Counted from the first letter of the stretch, positions 1-12,248 are shown. The stretch: 64,000 nucleotides of DNA from Burkholderia sp. GAS332 (GCA_900142905.1 FSRV01000001.1:682001-746000); one strand, 5' to 3'. Numbers and translations: made by a program. The notes: generated by a model from the letters alone, not told the origin.

Positions 1-481
1 ATTCGATTGCCGCGTTGCCGGCAATGCTCACGATGCGCATATGGAAGTCGTAGTCGAGGCGGGCGGCTTCGTCGAGTTCGTCACAGGCGAGCGCAGTCTG
101 CATGGCCGCGATGTTGTCTTCGAACCAGACGAGGTCGGCATCGCTGACCGCCAGCGCCGCCATGCGCGCGACAAAGCCTTCCAGCGCGAAACGCATCTGG
201 TAGGTATCCGGCAGCGACGACTGCTCCGCGAAACGCCACGACTGCGCAGCCGTGGCCTGCGCACTCTCCACATAAACGCCCTTACCGGGACGGATCATCA
301 GCAGACCGAGCGCTTCGAGCGTCGAAAGCGCCTCGCGCAGCGACGCGCGGCTGATCGCCAGTTCTTCGGAGAGCTGACGTTGCGCCGGCAGCAAACTACC
401 CAGGGGATAGACGCCCGCTTCGATCCGTTCGCGGATGGTCGCGATGGCGGCATCAGTGACGGTATGCGGAACGTTTTTCAT
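1..481 (-). CDS. GntR/FadR-family transcriptional regulator (3' end outside the window)
   Basis: About 160 N-terminal residues are visible; the rest runs off the left edge. The protein begins MKNVPHTVTDAAIATIRERI. It has a winged helix-turn-helix of GntR type (LLPAQRQLSEELAISRASLREAL, residues about 28-50) and the start of an all-helical FCD effector domain. The FCD domain marks the FadR subfamily, whose members usually bind small organic acids. The gene faces a carboxylate transporter followed by allantoicase and ureidoglycolate lyase, so it probably represses that set. Two sites matching the FadR-type pattern TGGTNNNACCA lie in the shared upstream region, one 20 bases before this start. The ligand cannot be read from the sequence. 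Family assignment is secure; target and ligand are inferred. Confidence 0.9.
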   Translation of the reverse strand, partial: MKNVPHTVTDAAIATIRERIEAGVYPLGSLLPAQRQLSEELAISRASLREALSTLEALGLLMIRPGKGVYVESAQATAAQSWRFAEQSSLPDTYQMRFALEGFVARMAALAVSDADLVWFEDNIAAMQTALACDELDEAARLDYDFHMRIVSIAGNAAIE

Positions 482-500
482 TGTGGCTCACTTGGGTGCG

Positions 501-512
501 CGGTCTGACCAG
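501..512. promoter_or_regulatory. Candidate GntR operator upstream of the regulator gene
   Basis: CGGTCTGACCAG contains GGTCTGACC, a dyad, and matches the FadR-type pattern TGGTNNNACCA except for the first base. It lies 20 bases upstream of the regulator start, where it could mediate autoregulation. It resembles the site at 659-673. Confidence 0.45.
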
Positions 513-595
513 TATTGTAGTACGCGTTCGGAGCGCTCGTACGCGCATCGTGACACGCGCAGAATCCGGCCCCGAAACGCTGGGAAAGTAACGGG

Positions 596-610
596 TAAAC
601 ACCGTGTTTA
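596..610. promoter_or_regulatory. Perfect 15-base palindrome upstream of the dctA promoter
   Basis: TAAACAC-C-GTGTTTA is a perfect dyad ending six bases before the -35 box of the predicted dctA promoter. It differs from the GGTC-type sites nearby, so a second regulator, possibly an activator, may bind here. I do not recognise the motif. Confidence 0.35.
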
Positions 611-616
611 GAATCC

Positions 617-645
617 TTGACGCCAGTATATCGGTTTCCTACTAT
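617..645 (+). promoter_or_regulatory. Sigma-70 promoter of the transporter gene
   Basis: TTGACG at 617-622 and TACTAT at 640-645 are separated by 17 bases. The predicted start of transcription is near 652, so the operator at 659-673 would lie just inside the transcript, a position typical of repression. Confidence 0.55.
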
Positions 646-658
646 TCGAGATAACAGA

Positions 659-673
659 ACTGGTCGGACCAGT
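659..673. promoter_or_regulatory. Candidate GntR/FadR-type operator upstream of dctA
   Basis: ACTGGTCGGACCAGT is a palindrome around one central base and contains TGGTCGGACCA, an exact match to the FadR-subfamily pattern TGGTNNNACCA. It lies about 7-21 bases after the predicted transcription start and 30 bases before the GTG start of the transporter. Confidence 0.6.
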
Positions 674-703
674 CTGAACAGATGTAAATCCTAGGAGGAA
701 GCC

Positions 704-2032
704 GTGTTGAAATTCTTCAATTCGCTGTTTGGCCGGGTCGTCATAGCGCTGGTGGCAGGTATCGTAATTGGCGCCTTTTTTCCGCATTTCGCCCAGTCGC
801 TACGCCCGCTCGGCGACGGCTTTCTCAAGCTGATCAAGATGGTGATCGGCCCGATCGTCTTCTGCGTGGTGGTGAGCGGCATGGCGAATGCCGGCGACCT
901 GCGCAAAGTTGGCCGCGTCGGTTTGAAGGCGGTGGTGTACTTCGAGGCCATGACGACCATTGCGCTCGTGATCGGCGCAGTGCTCGCCTACGCAACGCGG
1001 CCTGGTGTCGGCATGAACATCAACCTGAACTCGCTCGACCCCGCTTCACTGGCGACCTACACCGAGCATGCGAAGAGCCTCAAGGACACGGCCGGCTTTC
1101 TGCTGAAGATCATCCCCGACACGGCGATCAACGCATTCGCGACCGGCGACATTCTGCAAATTCTCGTGTTTTCGGTGCTGTTCGGCTCGGCGCTGTCGCT
1201 GCTGGGCAATAAGGCGCAGCGCGTCAACGTCCTGATCGACGAGCTTTCGCAGGTGTTTTTCCGCATCATGAGTTTCATCATCAAGCTCGCGCCGCTTGGC
1301 GTGCTCGGCGCGATCGCGTTCACGACCGGCACCTATGGCGTCGAGTCGCTCAAGCAACTCGGCATGCTCGTGCTGGTGTTCTACGCGAGCTGCTTCGTGT
1401 TCGTGGCGGTAGTACTGGGCATCGTGATGCGCCTGGCCGGTTTCAGCATCTTCAAGCTGATCCGCTATTTGCGCGAAGAACTGTCGATCGTGCTGGGTAC
1501 CGCTTCGTCCGATGCCGTGCTGCCGCAGATCATGCGCAAGCTCGAATGGATGGGCGTCAAGGATTCGACCGTCGGTCTGGTCATTCCGACCGGCTACTCC
1601 TTCAATCTCGATGGCTTCTCCATCTATCTGACCCTCGCGGTGATTTTTATCGCGCAGGCCACCAACACGCCGTTGTCTATCCATGACCTGATCGTGGTGG
1701 TGCTGGTGTCGCTCGTGACGTCGAAGGGCGCGCACGGCATTCCCGGCTCTGCGATCGTGATTCTGGCCGCGACGCTGTCCGCGATTCCGGCGATCCCCGT
1801 GCTTGGCCTCGTGCTGATCCTGCCGGTCGACTGGTTCGTCGGCATTGCCCGCGCGCTGACCAACCTGATCGGCAATTGCGTCGCGACGGTGGTGGTCGCC
1901 GTGTGGGAGAACGATATCGACCGGGCGCGCGCCCATCGCGTGTTGAACCGTGACGAAGCGCTGCGCTACGTGCCGGCCGGCGAAGACGCAGGCGTCGAGC
2001 CCGCCGCCGGCGAACACGTACCGGCCGTCTGA
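704..2032 (+). CDS. dctA: DctA-type dicarboxylate:cation symporter
   Basis: This 442-residue inner-membrane protein belongs to the dicarboxylate/amino acid:cation symporter (DAACS) family, whose DctA members import succinate, fumarate, malate and related acids. Family signatures are visible: the serine-rich reentrant-loop motif TASSDAVLPQIM (residues about 267-278) and PTGYSFNLDG in the later substrate-binding segment. The GTG start is chosen because AGGAGGA lies directly upstream at 693-699. Length is normal. The C-terminal tail is hydrophilic and variable. It stands alone between a GntR regulator and the allantoicase/ureidoglycolate lyase genes, with no dctB/dctD two-component genes visible, so its real substrate may be an acid of purine breakdown. 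The symbol follows the family; the substrate is uncertain. Confidence 0.85.
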   Translation: MLKFFNSLFGRVVIALVAGIVIGAFFPHFAQSLRPLGDGFLKLIKMVIGPIVFCVVVSGMANAGDLRKVGRVGLKAVVYFEAMTTIALVIGAVLAYATRPGVGMNINLNSLDPASLATYTEHAKSLKDTAGFLLKIIPDTAINAFATGDILQILVFSVLFGSALSLLGNKAQRVNVLIDELSQVFFRIMSFIIKLAPLGVLGAIAFTTGTYGVESLKQLGMLVLVFYASCFVFVAVVLGIVMRLAGFSIFKLIRYLREELSIVLGTASSDAVLPQIMRKLEWMGVKDSTVGLVIPTGYSFNLDGFSIYLTLAVIFIAQATNTPLSIHDLIVVVLVSLVTSKGAHGIPGSAIVILAATLSAIPAIPVLGLVLILPVDWFVGIARALTNLIGNCVATVVVAVWENDIDRARAHRVLNRDEALRYVPAGEDAGVEPAAGEHVPAV

Positions 2033-2166
2033 AAAAAGCACGGCCACGCCGCGCTGTGGCCAGATTCATCGCTATTCATCAGCGCGCCAACGCGGCGCGC
2101 GTTCTGTCCCGGTGGATGCGCTGACTCCGCCGACTATCCCCCACTTTTTGTCGCCTGACTGAGACT

Positions 2167-3177
2167 ATGGCTAATCCGATCCTCGACCCCAACGCTCCCG
2201 CTTTCACCCGTCGCTACATGAACCTCGCCGACCCGCGTCTGGGCGCGCAGGCGCTCTACGCGAGTGACGAATTCTTCGCGCCGAAAGAACGCATGCTCGA
2301 GCCGCAGCCGGCGGTGTTCATTCCCGGCAAGTACGACGACCATGGCAAGTGGATGGACGGTTGGGAGACGCGCCGCAAGCGCACCACCGGCCACGACTAT
2401 TGCGTGATCCGCCTCGCCCGGCCGGGCGTTGTGTACGGGGTCGATCTGGATACGAGCCACTTCACCGGTAACTTCCCGCCGGCCGCATCGATCGACGCGT
2501 GCTATGCAGATGGCGATACTCCGCCCGACGACGCCGACTGGCAATCGCTCGTGCCGGCCACCACGCTGCAGGGCAACCAGCACCACTACATCGAAGTGAA
2601 CGACGCCCGCGCCTTCACGCATCTGCGCGTGAATCTGTATCCGGACGGCGGTCTCGCGCGTCTGCGCGTGTACGGTCAGCCGAAGCGCGACTGGGAGCGC
2701 GTCGAGCGCGGCACGCTGCTGGATCTCGCCGCGATCGAAAACGGCGCCTATCTCGTCGCCGCGAACAACCAGCATTTCGGCCCGGCCTCGCAGATGCTGA
2801 TGCCGGGGCGCGGAGTCAACATGGGCGACGGCTGGGAGACGCGCCGCCGCCGCGAGCCGGGCAACGACTGGGCGATCGTCGCGCTCGCGCGGCCGGGCGT
2901 GATTCGCAAGATCGAAGTGGATACGGCGCACTTCAAGGGCAATTACCCCGATCGCTGTTCGCTGCAAGCGGCCTCGGTGACGGGCGGCACGGACGATTCG
3001 CTCGTCACGCAGGCGATGTTCTGGCCGGTGCTGCTAGGCGAACAGAAGCTGCAGATGGACCACGTGCACACGTTCACGGACGACATCGCGTCGCTCGGGC
3101 CGGTGACGCACGTGCGTTTCAACATCATCCCGGACGGTGGCGTGTCGCGCCTGCGTTTGTGGGGCGAGATCGTGTAA
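2167..3177 (+). CDS. alc: Allantoicase
   Basis: Allantoicase (336 residues) hydrolyses allantoate to ureidoglycolate and urea in purine degradation. The protein has the family's internal duplication: each half carries a DGWETRR motif (near residues 63 and 221) followed by a jelly-roll stretch with the R(L/P)ARPGV pattern and a DTxHFxGN segment. Length matches bacterial allantoicases. ATG at 2167 follows the transporter by 134 bases. The gene is 13 bases from ureidoglycolate lyase, which uses its product, so the two are almost certainly co-transcribed. Regulation by the upstream GntR protein is plausible but not shown. Confidence 0.93.
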   Translation: MANPILDPNAPAFTRRYMNLADPRLGAQALYASDEFFAPKERMLEPQPAVFIPGKYDDHGKWMDGWETRRKRTTGHDYCVIRLARPGVVYGVDLDTSHFTGNFPPAASIDACYADGDTPPDDADWQSLVPATTLQGNQHHYIEVNDARAFTHLRVNLYPDGGLARLRVYGQPKRDWERVERGTLLDLAAIENGAYLVAANNQHFGPASQMLMPGRGVNMGDGWETRRRREPGNDWAIVALARPGVIRKIEVDTAHFKGNYPDRCSLQAASVTGGTDDSLVTQAMFWPVLLGEQKLQMDHVHTFTDDIASLGPVTHVRFNIIPDGGVSRLRLWGEIV

Positions 3178-3190
3178 AGGAGTGGCGTCG

Positions 3191-3703
3191 ATGAAAACCT
3201 TGCATGTGGAACGTCTAACGCGCGCGGCCTTCGCGCCGTTCGGCGACGTCATCGAACTGGACGGCGCGCGCCATTTCCCGATCAACGGCGGCACGACCGA
3301 GCGCTATCACGACCTCGCCAAGGTCGACGTGACGGAGGACGGCGGCCGGCCGCTGATCAATCTGTTTCGCGCGCAACCGCGCGCGCTGCCGATCGAAATC
3401 ACGATGATGGAGCGGCATCCGCTGGGCAGTCAGGCTTTCATTCCCTTAACGGAGCGCCGCTATCTGGTGGTTGTCGCGCCTGCGGGCGAGTTCGATCCGG
3501 CGCAGATGCGGGCCTTCTGGAGCGACGGCTGGCAGGGCGTGAACTACGCGAAAGGCGTCTGGCACCATCCGCTGCTCGCGCTCGAGCAGGTGAGCGATTT
3601 TGTGGTGGTGGATCGTGGCGGCGAGCAGCCCAATTGCGACGAATTGTCGTTGGCCGAGTCGTGGCGGCTGCTGTTCGAAACGAGCGTCGCGCTGGCGGAC
3701 TAG
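3191..3703 (+). CDS. allA: Ureidoglycolate lyase
   Basis: Ureidoglycolate lyase (170 residues) splits ureidoglycolate into glyoxylate and urea, the step after allantoicase. The sequence shows the cupin-like family fold with [12 protein letters not shown] near the N-terminus, [28 protein letters not shown] (residues about 75-89) and [16 protein letters not shown]. The ATG at 3191 has AAAGGAG nine bases upstream; an in-frame upstream start at 3137 would overlap alc and has no comparable site. A terminator follows at 3828. The glyoxylate formed would enter central metabolism and the urea would need a urease encoded elsewhere. Confidence 0.93.
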   Translation: MKTLHVERLTRAAFAPFGDVIELDGARHFPINGGTTERYHDLAKVDVTEDGGRPLINLFRAQPRALPIEITMMERHPLGSQAFIPLTERRYLVVVAPAGEFDPAQMRAFWSDGWQGVNYAKGVWHHPLLALEQVSDFVVVDRGGEQPNCDELSLAESWRLLFETSVALAD

Positions 3704-3827
3704 GCCGGCGTCGCAACGCGGCGGCAATGCCGCACACGCGAAGCAGCACTAGCATCGCGGCGCGGGCGAAGCGCCACCCATGCAAAGCGCCACCAGCGTT
3801 TCAGCGCGGCCACAACGTCGCAGGCAC

Positions 3828-3863
3828 AAAAAAACCCGGCCGATTTTCATCGGCCGGGTTTTT
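3828..3863. terminator. Bidirectional intrinsic terminator between allA and fur
   Basis: A stem of about 13 bp (core ACCCGGCCGAT / ATCGGCCGGGT) closes a TTTC loop, with an A run before and a T run after. It can end the plus-strand allA transcript and the minus-strand fur transcript, which converge here. Confidence 0.85.
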
Positions 3864-3918
3864 CCGTTGCCCACCGAACCGCGCACCCCGACGCGGCCGG
3901 CATCGCCCTAACTCAACA

Positions 3919-4347
3919 CTAGTGCTTGCGATGCGGGCAATTCTCCTTGGTACACGCGCCATACAGCGCCAACGCATGTTCCTGCAGCTTGAAGCCACGT
4001 TCCTTCGCGATGGATTGCTGGCGGCTTTCGATTTCGGAGTCGAAAAACTCTTCGACGAGCCCGCAATCGAGGCACACGAGGTGGTCGTGATGCGACCCTT
4101 CGTTCAATTCGAACACCGCCTTGCCCGATTCGAAGTTGCTGCGCGACAGCAGGCCGGCCTGCTCGAACTGCGTCAGCACGCGATACACGGTTGCCAGGCC
4201 GATATCGAGTTCTTCGTGCAACAGGTTGCGGTAGACGTCTTCAGCGGTCAGGTGGCGCACAGGGCTGTGCTGAAAAATCTCAAGGATTTTGAGGCGCGGA
4301 AGGGTCGCCTTGAGCCCGATATTCTTGAGATCGGTTGGATTGGTCAT
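3919..4347 (-). CDS. fur: Ferric uptake regulator Fur
   Basis: Fur (142 residues) represses iron-uptake genes when loaded with Fe2+. The N-terminal winged helix is clear ([29 protein letters not shown] as recognition region). The dimerisation domain carries the metal-binding [10 protein letters not shown] motif with a CxxC pair (Cys93, Cys96) and a C-terminal [11 protein letters not shown]. It ends in a His-rich tail as usual for Fur and unlike Zur. It is divergent from bamE with about 160 bases between, an arrangement common in Burkholderiaceae. No convincing Fur box was found in its own promoter by eye. Confidence 0.95.
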   Translation of the reverse strand: MTNPTDLKNIGLKATLPRLKILEIFQHSPVRHLTAEDVYRNLLHEELDIGLATVYRVLTQFEQAGLLSRSNFESGKAVFELNEGSHHDHLVCLDCGLVEEFFDSEIESRQQSIAKERGFKLQEHALALYGACTKENCPHRKH

Positions 4348-4505
4348 GACAAGGGATCCCTAGAGTACAATGCTGGGCTCTCATAGTAATGTGTTTTTGC
4401 TGTTCTGGTCATCTTCGATGGAATGAATCTCGCGCGGCTCGTCAGCGGGCCCGCACGGTGAGTGAAATGATTTCAAAATCTCAATTGATCTACCGGGGGA
4501 GCCGC

Positions 4506-5342
4506 ATGCGGGGTACCTTGATCGCTGTTGCGACTGTCGCGGTTCTTGCCGGATGTTCCACTTACGACAGCCTAACGCAGCGTATTGCCCAAAGCATCAC
4601 GCCGTACCGTATTACGGTGGTGCAAGGCAATTTTGTCTCGAAAGAAGCGGCTGCGCAGATGCAGGTCGGCATGTCGCGCGCGCAGGTCAAGCAGTTGCTC
4701 GGCACGCCGCTTCTGACCGACATGTTCCACGCGGACCGTTGGGACTACGTGTTCTATTTCAAGCGCGGCTCGACTAACGTCGTGCAGCAGCGCGACTTCG
4801 TGATCCTGTTCGCGGGCGACCGCGTCGCCAGCTGGTCGGGTGGCGAAGATCTGCCGTCCAACCTCGAGTTGCTGGCAGAAATCGACGGTGACAAGCTCGG
4901 CAAGAAGAAGGCCGCCGTGCCGAACGTGGCAAGCGCAGCAACGGGCGCCAGCGCGCCGGTGGCTGCGGTGCCGGCGCCGGCTACCGTGGACACCACGCGT
5001 TCGCCGTCCGCCGACGCAGCAGCAGCGGCCGTGCCGTCAACAGACGCCAACGCCGAAGCCGCGCAGGCCGCGAATCGTCTGACCAACGCGGTGCAAACGC
5101 CGTCCAACGCGCAGCCGTCGGTGCGCGCTGCCGTGCCGACCGCCAATGGCGGCGGTATTCCGTCGGCAGGCCCCACGGCCGCCGGGCAGCCGCAGTTCCA
5201 GTTCCACCGTCCGCCGCCGCCGCAAGTGCCGGGCACGCAGGAAAATCCGGTGGGACCGACGGGCCCGCAAAGCAACAATGGCGGCCCGACGCTCAACGCG
5301 CCGCTGACCGCTGCTCCCACATCTTCGGGAACGGGCGGCTAA
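4506..5342 (+). CDS. bamE: Outer membrane assembly lipoprotein BamE with a long Ala/Pro-rich tail
   Basis: BamE is a lipoprotein of the BAM complex that inserts beta-barrel proteins into the outer membrane. The start at 4506 gives [17 protein letters not shown], a signal peptide with a lipobox (LAGC, Cys17) and a good upstream GGGGGAG; an in-frame ATG at 4467 is possible. The SmpA/OmlA domain covers residues about 32-105 ([30 protein letters not shown]). Unlike the roughly 113-residue enterobacterial protein, this one has 278 residues: the last 150 or so are low-complexity Ala, Pro, Thr, Gly and Asn with no fold that I recognise. The tail probably extends into the periplasm. Confidence 0.9.
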   Translation: MRGTLIAVATVAVLAGCSTYDSLTQRIAQSITPYRITVVQGNFVSKEAAAQMQVGMSRAQVKQLLGTPLLTDMFHADRWDYVFYFKRGSTNVVQQRDFVILFAGDRVASWSGGEDLPSNLELLAEIDGDKLGKKKAAVPNVASAATGASAPVAAVPAPATVDTTRSPSADAAAAAVPSTDANAEAAQAANRLTNAVQTPSNAQPSVRAAVPTANGGGIPSAGPTAAGQPQFQFHRPPPPQVPGTQENPVGPTGPQSNNGGPTLNAPLTAAPTSSGTGG

Positions 5343-5374
5343 TCTCGCTGTCCGTGTCTTAGGGCAGGTAAGAA

Positions 5375-5425
5375 GACGGGCGCTGCGACGGAATGCACCG
5401 TGCGCCGCGCCCGTCAGCCTTTTTT
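5375..5425 (+). terminator. Probable terminator after bamE
   Basis: GACGGGCGC at 5375-5383 pairs with GCGCCCGTC at 5407-5415, with a small inner hairpin, and a T run follows at 5420-5425. It lies 24 bases before dapB, so it may be an attenuator rather than a full stop. Confidence 0.5.
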
Positions 5426-5448
5426 ACCCTTTTCGAACCCTCGTAGCC

Positions 5449-6246
5449 ATGAAAATTGCCATTGCTGGCGCATCGGGCCGTATGGGCCGGATGCTCATCG
5501 AAACCGTCCTCAATGATTCCGACGCCACGCTGTCCGGCGCGCTCGACCGTGCGGGCTCCCCGCAACTCGGTCAGGACGCCGGCGCGTTTCTCGGCAAACA
5601 GACGGGCGTGCTGCTGACGGACGACGTCGAGCGCGTGTTCGCCGAATCCGACTACCTGATCGACTTCACGCGCCCCGAAGGCACGCTGATGCATCTGGAA
5701 GCCGCGCAGCGCCACAACGTCAAAATGGTGATCGGCACGACCGGTTTCGACAACGAGCAGAAAGCGCAACTGCGCGCCGCGGCGGACAAGATCGCCATCA
5801 TGTTCTCGTCGAACATGAGCGTGGGCGTCAATGTGACGCTGAAGCTGCTCGAATACGCCGCGAAGCATTTCGCGACCGGCTACGACATCGAAATCATCGA
5901 GGCTCATCACCGTCACAAGGTCGACGCGCCGTCCGGCACCGCGCTGACCATGGGCGAAGTGATCGCCAATGCGCTCGGTCGCAATCTCGACGACTGCGCG
6001 GTCTACAGCCGCGAAGGCGTGACCGGCGAACGCGATCCGTCCACGATCGGCTTCTCGGCGATTCGTGGTGGCGACATCGTCGGCGACCATACGGTGCTGT
6101 TTGCCGGCATCGGCGAACGTATCGAAATCACGCACAAATCGGCGAGCCGCCTGTCGTATGCGCAAGGCGCGCTTCGTGCGGTACGTTTCCTCGAAGGCCA
6201 CAAGAACGGCTTCTTCGACATGCAGGACGTGCTCGGCCTGCGCTGA
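5449..6246 (+). CDS. dapB: 4-hydroxy-tetrahydrodipicolinate reductase
   Basis: DapB (265 residues) reduces 4-hydroxy-tetrahydrodipicolinate with NAD(P)H in the lysine/diaminopimelate pathway. The Rossmann motif GASGRMGRM (residues about 7-15) starts the protein, followed by [12 protein letters not shown], the GTTGF segment and the substrate/catalytic motif [16 protein letters not shown] (residues about 151-166), which holds the catalytic His pair and Lys. Length is typical. A hairpin sits between this gene and the following TolQ-like gene. Confidence 0.96.
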   Translation: MKIAIAGASGRMGRMLIETVLNDSDATLSGALDRAGSPQLGQDAGAFLGKQTGVLLTDDVERVFAESDYLIDFTRPEGTLMHLEAAQRHNVKMVIGTTGFDNEQKAQLRAAADKIAIMFSSNMSVGVNVTLKLLEYAAKHFATGYDIEIIEAHHRHKVDAPSGTALTMGEVIANALGRNLDDCAVYSREGVTGERDPSTIGFSAIRGGDIVGDHTVLFAGIGERIEITHKSASRLSYAQGALRAVRFLEGHKNGFFDMQDVLGLR

Positions 6247-6255
6247 GTGTGTCAC

Positions 6256-6273
6256 GGGGCCGGTTGCGGCCCC
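6256..6273 (+). terminator. Weak hairpin after dapB
   Basis: GGGGCCG and CGGCCCC form a 7-bp stem around GTTG directly after the dapB stop. There is only a short T stretch (ACTTTG), so it may only pause polymerase before the TolQ-like gene. Confidence 0.35.
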
Positions 6274-6324
6274 ACTTTGCTCCCCTGTAGCGCCCCTGTA
6301 GTCATTTTCGAACGGCGAGGTCAG

Positions 6325-7041
6325 ATGGCAGGCAGCAGCGGCATCATCCATTACCTGGAAACCAGCGACGCAATCACGCATGGCGTCGCGTATGTGCTGC
6401 TGGCGATGTCGATTGCGAGCTGGTGCTTTCTGATCGTCAAAAGCTGGATCCTCACGCGCGCCAAACGTCAGGCCGCGCCGGCCATTGCGCAGTTCTGGCA
6501 GGCATCGACGCTGTCGGACGGTGTCGCGGCATTGAAGCGCGTGGACCGCGAGCGCGTCTTCACGCCGCTCGCCGAGGCCGCGCTGCATGCAGCCGAAGTC
6601 GACATTCCCGGCGTACTGCTCGCGCGCGTCGAGCGCAGCGAGCGGGTGTTGCGGGCACTGCGTCAGGCGCTCAACGCCTCGCAGCGGCGACTCGAGTTCG
6701 GCCAAGTGCTGCTGGCCTCGGTGGGCAGCACGGCGCCGTTCGTCGGCCTGCTCGGCACGGTTTGGGGCATCTATCACGCGCTCGGCAGCATCGCGGCGAG
6801 CGGTCAGGCGCAGATCGAGAACGTTGCGGGTCCGGTCGGCGAGGCGCTGATCATGACGGCCTTTGGCCTCGTGGTCGCGATCCCGGCGGTGCTCGCCTAT
6901 AACGTGCTCGGCCGAATGGTGCGGCAGTTGTCGGAAGAACTCGACGGCTTTGCGCACGATCTGCACGCCTACGTGTGCGCGCCGGCGGATCAGCCCCGGC
7001 CCCATCCCCAGCCTCAGCAAGTCCAGATCCGGACCCACTAA
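6325..7041 (+). CDS. MotA/TolQ/ExbB proton-channel family protein
   Basis: This 238-residue inner-membrane protein has three predicted membrane segments (residues about 19-41, 135-160, 170-195) and the family signature VGSTAPFVGLLGTVWGIYHAL. With the next gene it should form a proton-driven motor that energises outer-membrane processes, either TonB-linked import (ExbB) or envelope maintenance (TolQ). No tolA, tolB, pal or tonB gene is near, so the sequence alone does not choose between these roles. The ATG at 6325 is preferred to an upstream frame extension because GCGAGG precedes it and the sequence then starts at the expected first helix. It is 36 bases from its partner gene. Confidence 0.87.
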   Translation: MAGSSGIIHYLETSDAITHGVAYVLLAMSIASWCFLIVKSWILTRAKRQAAPAIAQFWQASTLSDGVAALKRVDRERVFTPLAEAALHAAEVDIPGVLLARVERSERVLRALRQALNASQRRLEFGQVLLASVGSTAPFVGLLGTVWGIYHALGSIAASGQAQIENVAGPVGEALIMTAFGLVVAIPAVLAYNVLGRMVRQLSEELDGFAHDLHAYVCAPADQPRPHPQPQQVQIRTH

Positions 7042-7077
7042 GCGCACCGCTGAGTCTGGGAGACAGAAGGAGGCGAC

Positions 7078-10285
<3,208 letters not shown>

Positions 10286-10376
10286 CCGCCCACCGAAACA
10301 TGACAGCAGGCAGGACGCCGCCGCGTGCGGCGGCGCTTGTCCGCGCCGCGGAATTTACTGCGAACCAGGAGCCAAT

Positions 10377-10928
10377 GTGACTCGCAGATCGTTATTGACG
10401 CTGGTGTGCAGCGTGCTGATGTTGTCCGCCTGCGGCTTCCAGTTGCGCGGTCAGCAGGACTACGCATTCAAACGACTCTTTATCTCCGGCGGTTCGGCAG
10501 CGGCCGGCGCGCGGCTGACCCGCCTCGTGCAGGGGGGCAGCGACACGGTGGTGGTGAGTTCTGTCGCGAACGCTGACGCCACGTTGCAGATCTCCGAAGG
10601 CCGCGGCGTCAATACGCTTACGCTGAACTCGCTCGGTGTCGTCGAAGAGTACGCGATGAATCTCTCGATGACCTACACGCTGGTCGGCAAGGACGGCACG
10701 GTGCTGATTCCGCCGAGCGTGATCGCGTTAAACCGCGCGATGACCTATAGCGACCAGTACTCGCAGGCCAAGGCTGCTGAAGCCGACATTCTGTTCGCGG
10801 ATATGGAAAACGACGCGATCGACCAGCTGACGCGTCGTCTGTCGCTGGTGCGCTCGCTGCATCCGGGGCCGGGTCAGCAGGTGCCGTCGGTTGCGCCGCG
10901 CGCACCGTTACCGCCGCCGCCGCTGTGA
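10377..10928 (+). CDS. lptE: LPS-assembly lipoprotein LptE
   Basis: LptE (183 residues) is the outer-membrane lipoprotein that plugs LptD and helps place lipopolysaccharide at the surface. A signal peptide with lipobox LSAC (Cys20) is followed by GFQLRGQ, the usual start of mature LptE, and the family continues through the ANADATLQISEGRGVN region. The start is GTG: an overlapping ATG two bases earlier is followed at once by TGA. The leuS-lptE-holA order is conserved in proteobacteria and supports the call. The C-terminus is Pro-rich. Confidence 0.92.
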   Translation: MTRRSLLTLVCSVLMLSACGFQLRGQQDYAFKRLFISGGSAAAGARLTRLVQGGSDTVVVSSVANADATLQISEGRGVNTLTLNSLGVVEEYAMNLSMTYTLVGKDGTVLIPPSVIALNRAMTYSDQYSQAKAAEADILFADMENDAIDQLTRRLSLVRSLHPGPGQQVPSVAPRAPLPPPPL

Positions 10929-11000
10929 GCGTCGCGCTGTGTCCTTGTTTAGCTTGCTGCACGTGCTCATGCACTCCGTTAACCTCGCCGATCGGTAGCC

Positions 11001-12122
11001 ATGCAACTGCGACTTGACGCGCTCGAAGCGCATCTCGCGAAGGGACTCGCCGGACTGTACGTCGTGTACGGCGACGAGCATCTGCTCGCGCAGGAAGCGT
11101 GCGACCGGATTCGTGCGACAGCGCGTGCGGCCGGTTTTACCGACCGCTCGGTGTTCACCGTCGAGCGTGGTTTCGACTGGAGCTCGCTGCTGGGTGCGAG
11201 TCAATCGATGTCGCTGTTCGGCGATCGTCAACTGGTCGAATTGCGTATTCCGTCCGGCAAGCCCGGCAAGGAAGGCGCGGATGCACTGAAGGCGCTCGCC
11301 GCCGCCGTGAATGACGACGTGCTGACGATGATCACGTTGCCGCGATTGGACGCAGCCACGCAGAAAGCCGCGTGGTTCACCGCGCTGGCCGATGCCGGCG
11401 TCGCGTTGAAGATCGATCCGGTTGAACGCGCGCAGTTGCCGAATTGGGTTGGTCAACGGCTCGCGGCTCAAGGCCAGCGGGTTGCCGCTGGTGAAGAAGG
11501 GCGCCGCGCGCTGGCGTTCATCGCTGAACGCGTTGAAGGCAACCTGCTGGCGGCGCATCAGGAAATCCAGAAACTCGGCCTGCTGTATCCGGCTGGATCG
11601 TTGAGCTTCGAACAGATACAGGACGCTGTGCTGAACGTCGCCCGTTATGACGTTTTCAAGCTGAATGAGGCGATGCTGGCGGGCGATGTCGGCCGCTTGT
11701 CACGCATGCTCGACGGCCTGCGCGGCGAAGGCGAGGCAGCGGTGCTGGTGCTGTGGGCGGTGGTCGAAGAAGTGCGCACGCTATTGCGAATCAAGCGCGG
11801 CGTGGCGGCGGGCAAGCCGCTCGCGATGCTGGTGCGTGAGAACCGCGTTTGGGGGCCACGTGAGCGGCTGATCGGGCCGGCGCTGTCGCGCGTTACGGAA
11901 AGCGCGCTTGAAAAGGCGCTCGCTTTGGCGGCACGGCTGGATCGGCAGGTGAAGGGATTGTCCGGCGGCACGCCGGGTAATCATCGCAACGATCCGCCGC
12001 CCGATCCGTGGGCCGGCTTGTTCGAACTGGCAATGACGGTGGCCTCGCCCGCAAAAACGGCGCCCGTGCCGCCGCCGCGACCTCGCCCAGCGGGTGCCGT
12101 CCCGGTACGCAGGCCGGTCTGA
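11001..12122 (+). CDS. holA: DNA polymerase III delta subunit
   Basis: HolA (373 residues) is the wrench subunit of the clamp loader that opens the beta sliding clamp. The N-terminal part matches the family (LYVVYGDEHLLAQEACDRIR, then FTVERGFDW and SMSLFGDRQLVELRIP), followed by an EERVEGNLLAAHQEIQKLGLL-like helix block and a C-terminal collar domain. The last 40 residues are Pro/Ala-rich and extend past the usual family end. It follows lptE by 72 bases and precedes proA. Confidence 0.93.
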   Translation: MQLRLDALEAHLAKGLAGLYVVYGDEHLLAQEACDRIRATARAAGFTDRSVFTVERGFDWSSLLGASQSMSLFGDRQLVELRIPSGKPGKEGADALKALAAAVNDDVLTMITLPRLDAATQKAAWFTALADAGVALKIDPVERAQLPNWVGQRLAAQGQRVAAGEEGRRALAFIAERVEGNLLAAHQEIQKLGLLYPAGSLSFEQIQDAVLNVARYDVFKLNEAMLAGDVGRLSRMLDGLRGEGEAAVLVLWAVVEEVRTLLRIKRGVAAGKPLAMLVRENRVWGPRERLIGPALSRVTESALEKALALAARLDRQVKGLSGGTPGNHRNDPPPDPWAGLFELAMTVASPAKTAPVPPPRPRPAGAVPVRRPV

Positions 12123-12248
12123 TCAGGCCCCGCCGGCACGGCTTGTGGCTGCGAGCAAAGCTCTGCCACCCGACTTACAATCGTTTGATCTTTCGCTAAT
12201 TCTGCCTGTCCGCCGCACCTTGACGTGCGCGGCGCTATGAGACTCACC

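Noticed and set aside
2042..2061. GGCCAC/GTGGCC hairpin after dctA
   Set aside because: Short stem and no T run; alc may still be co-transcribed.
5359..7047. A 562-codon open frame on the minus strand
   Set aside because: It is antisense to dapB and the TolQ-like gene and rich in His, Arg and Asp, as expected from the complementary frame of high-GC coding sequence.
10316..10335. Possible terminator between leuS and lptE
   Set aside because: The GC-rich dyad CGCCGCCGC/GCGGCGGCG has only a two-base gap and no T run; the operon likely continues.
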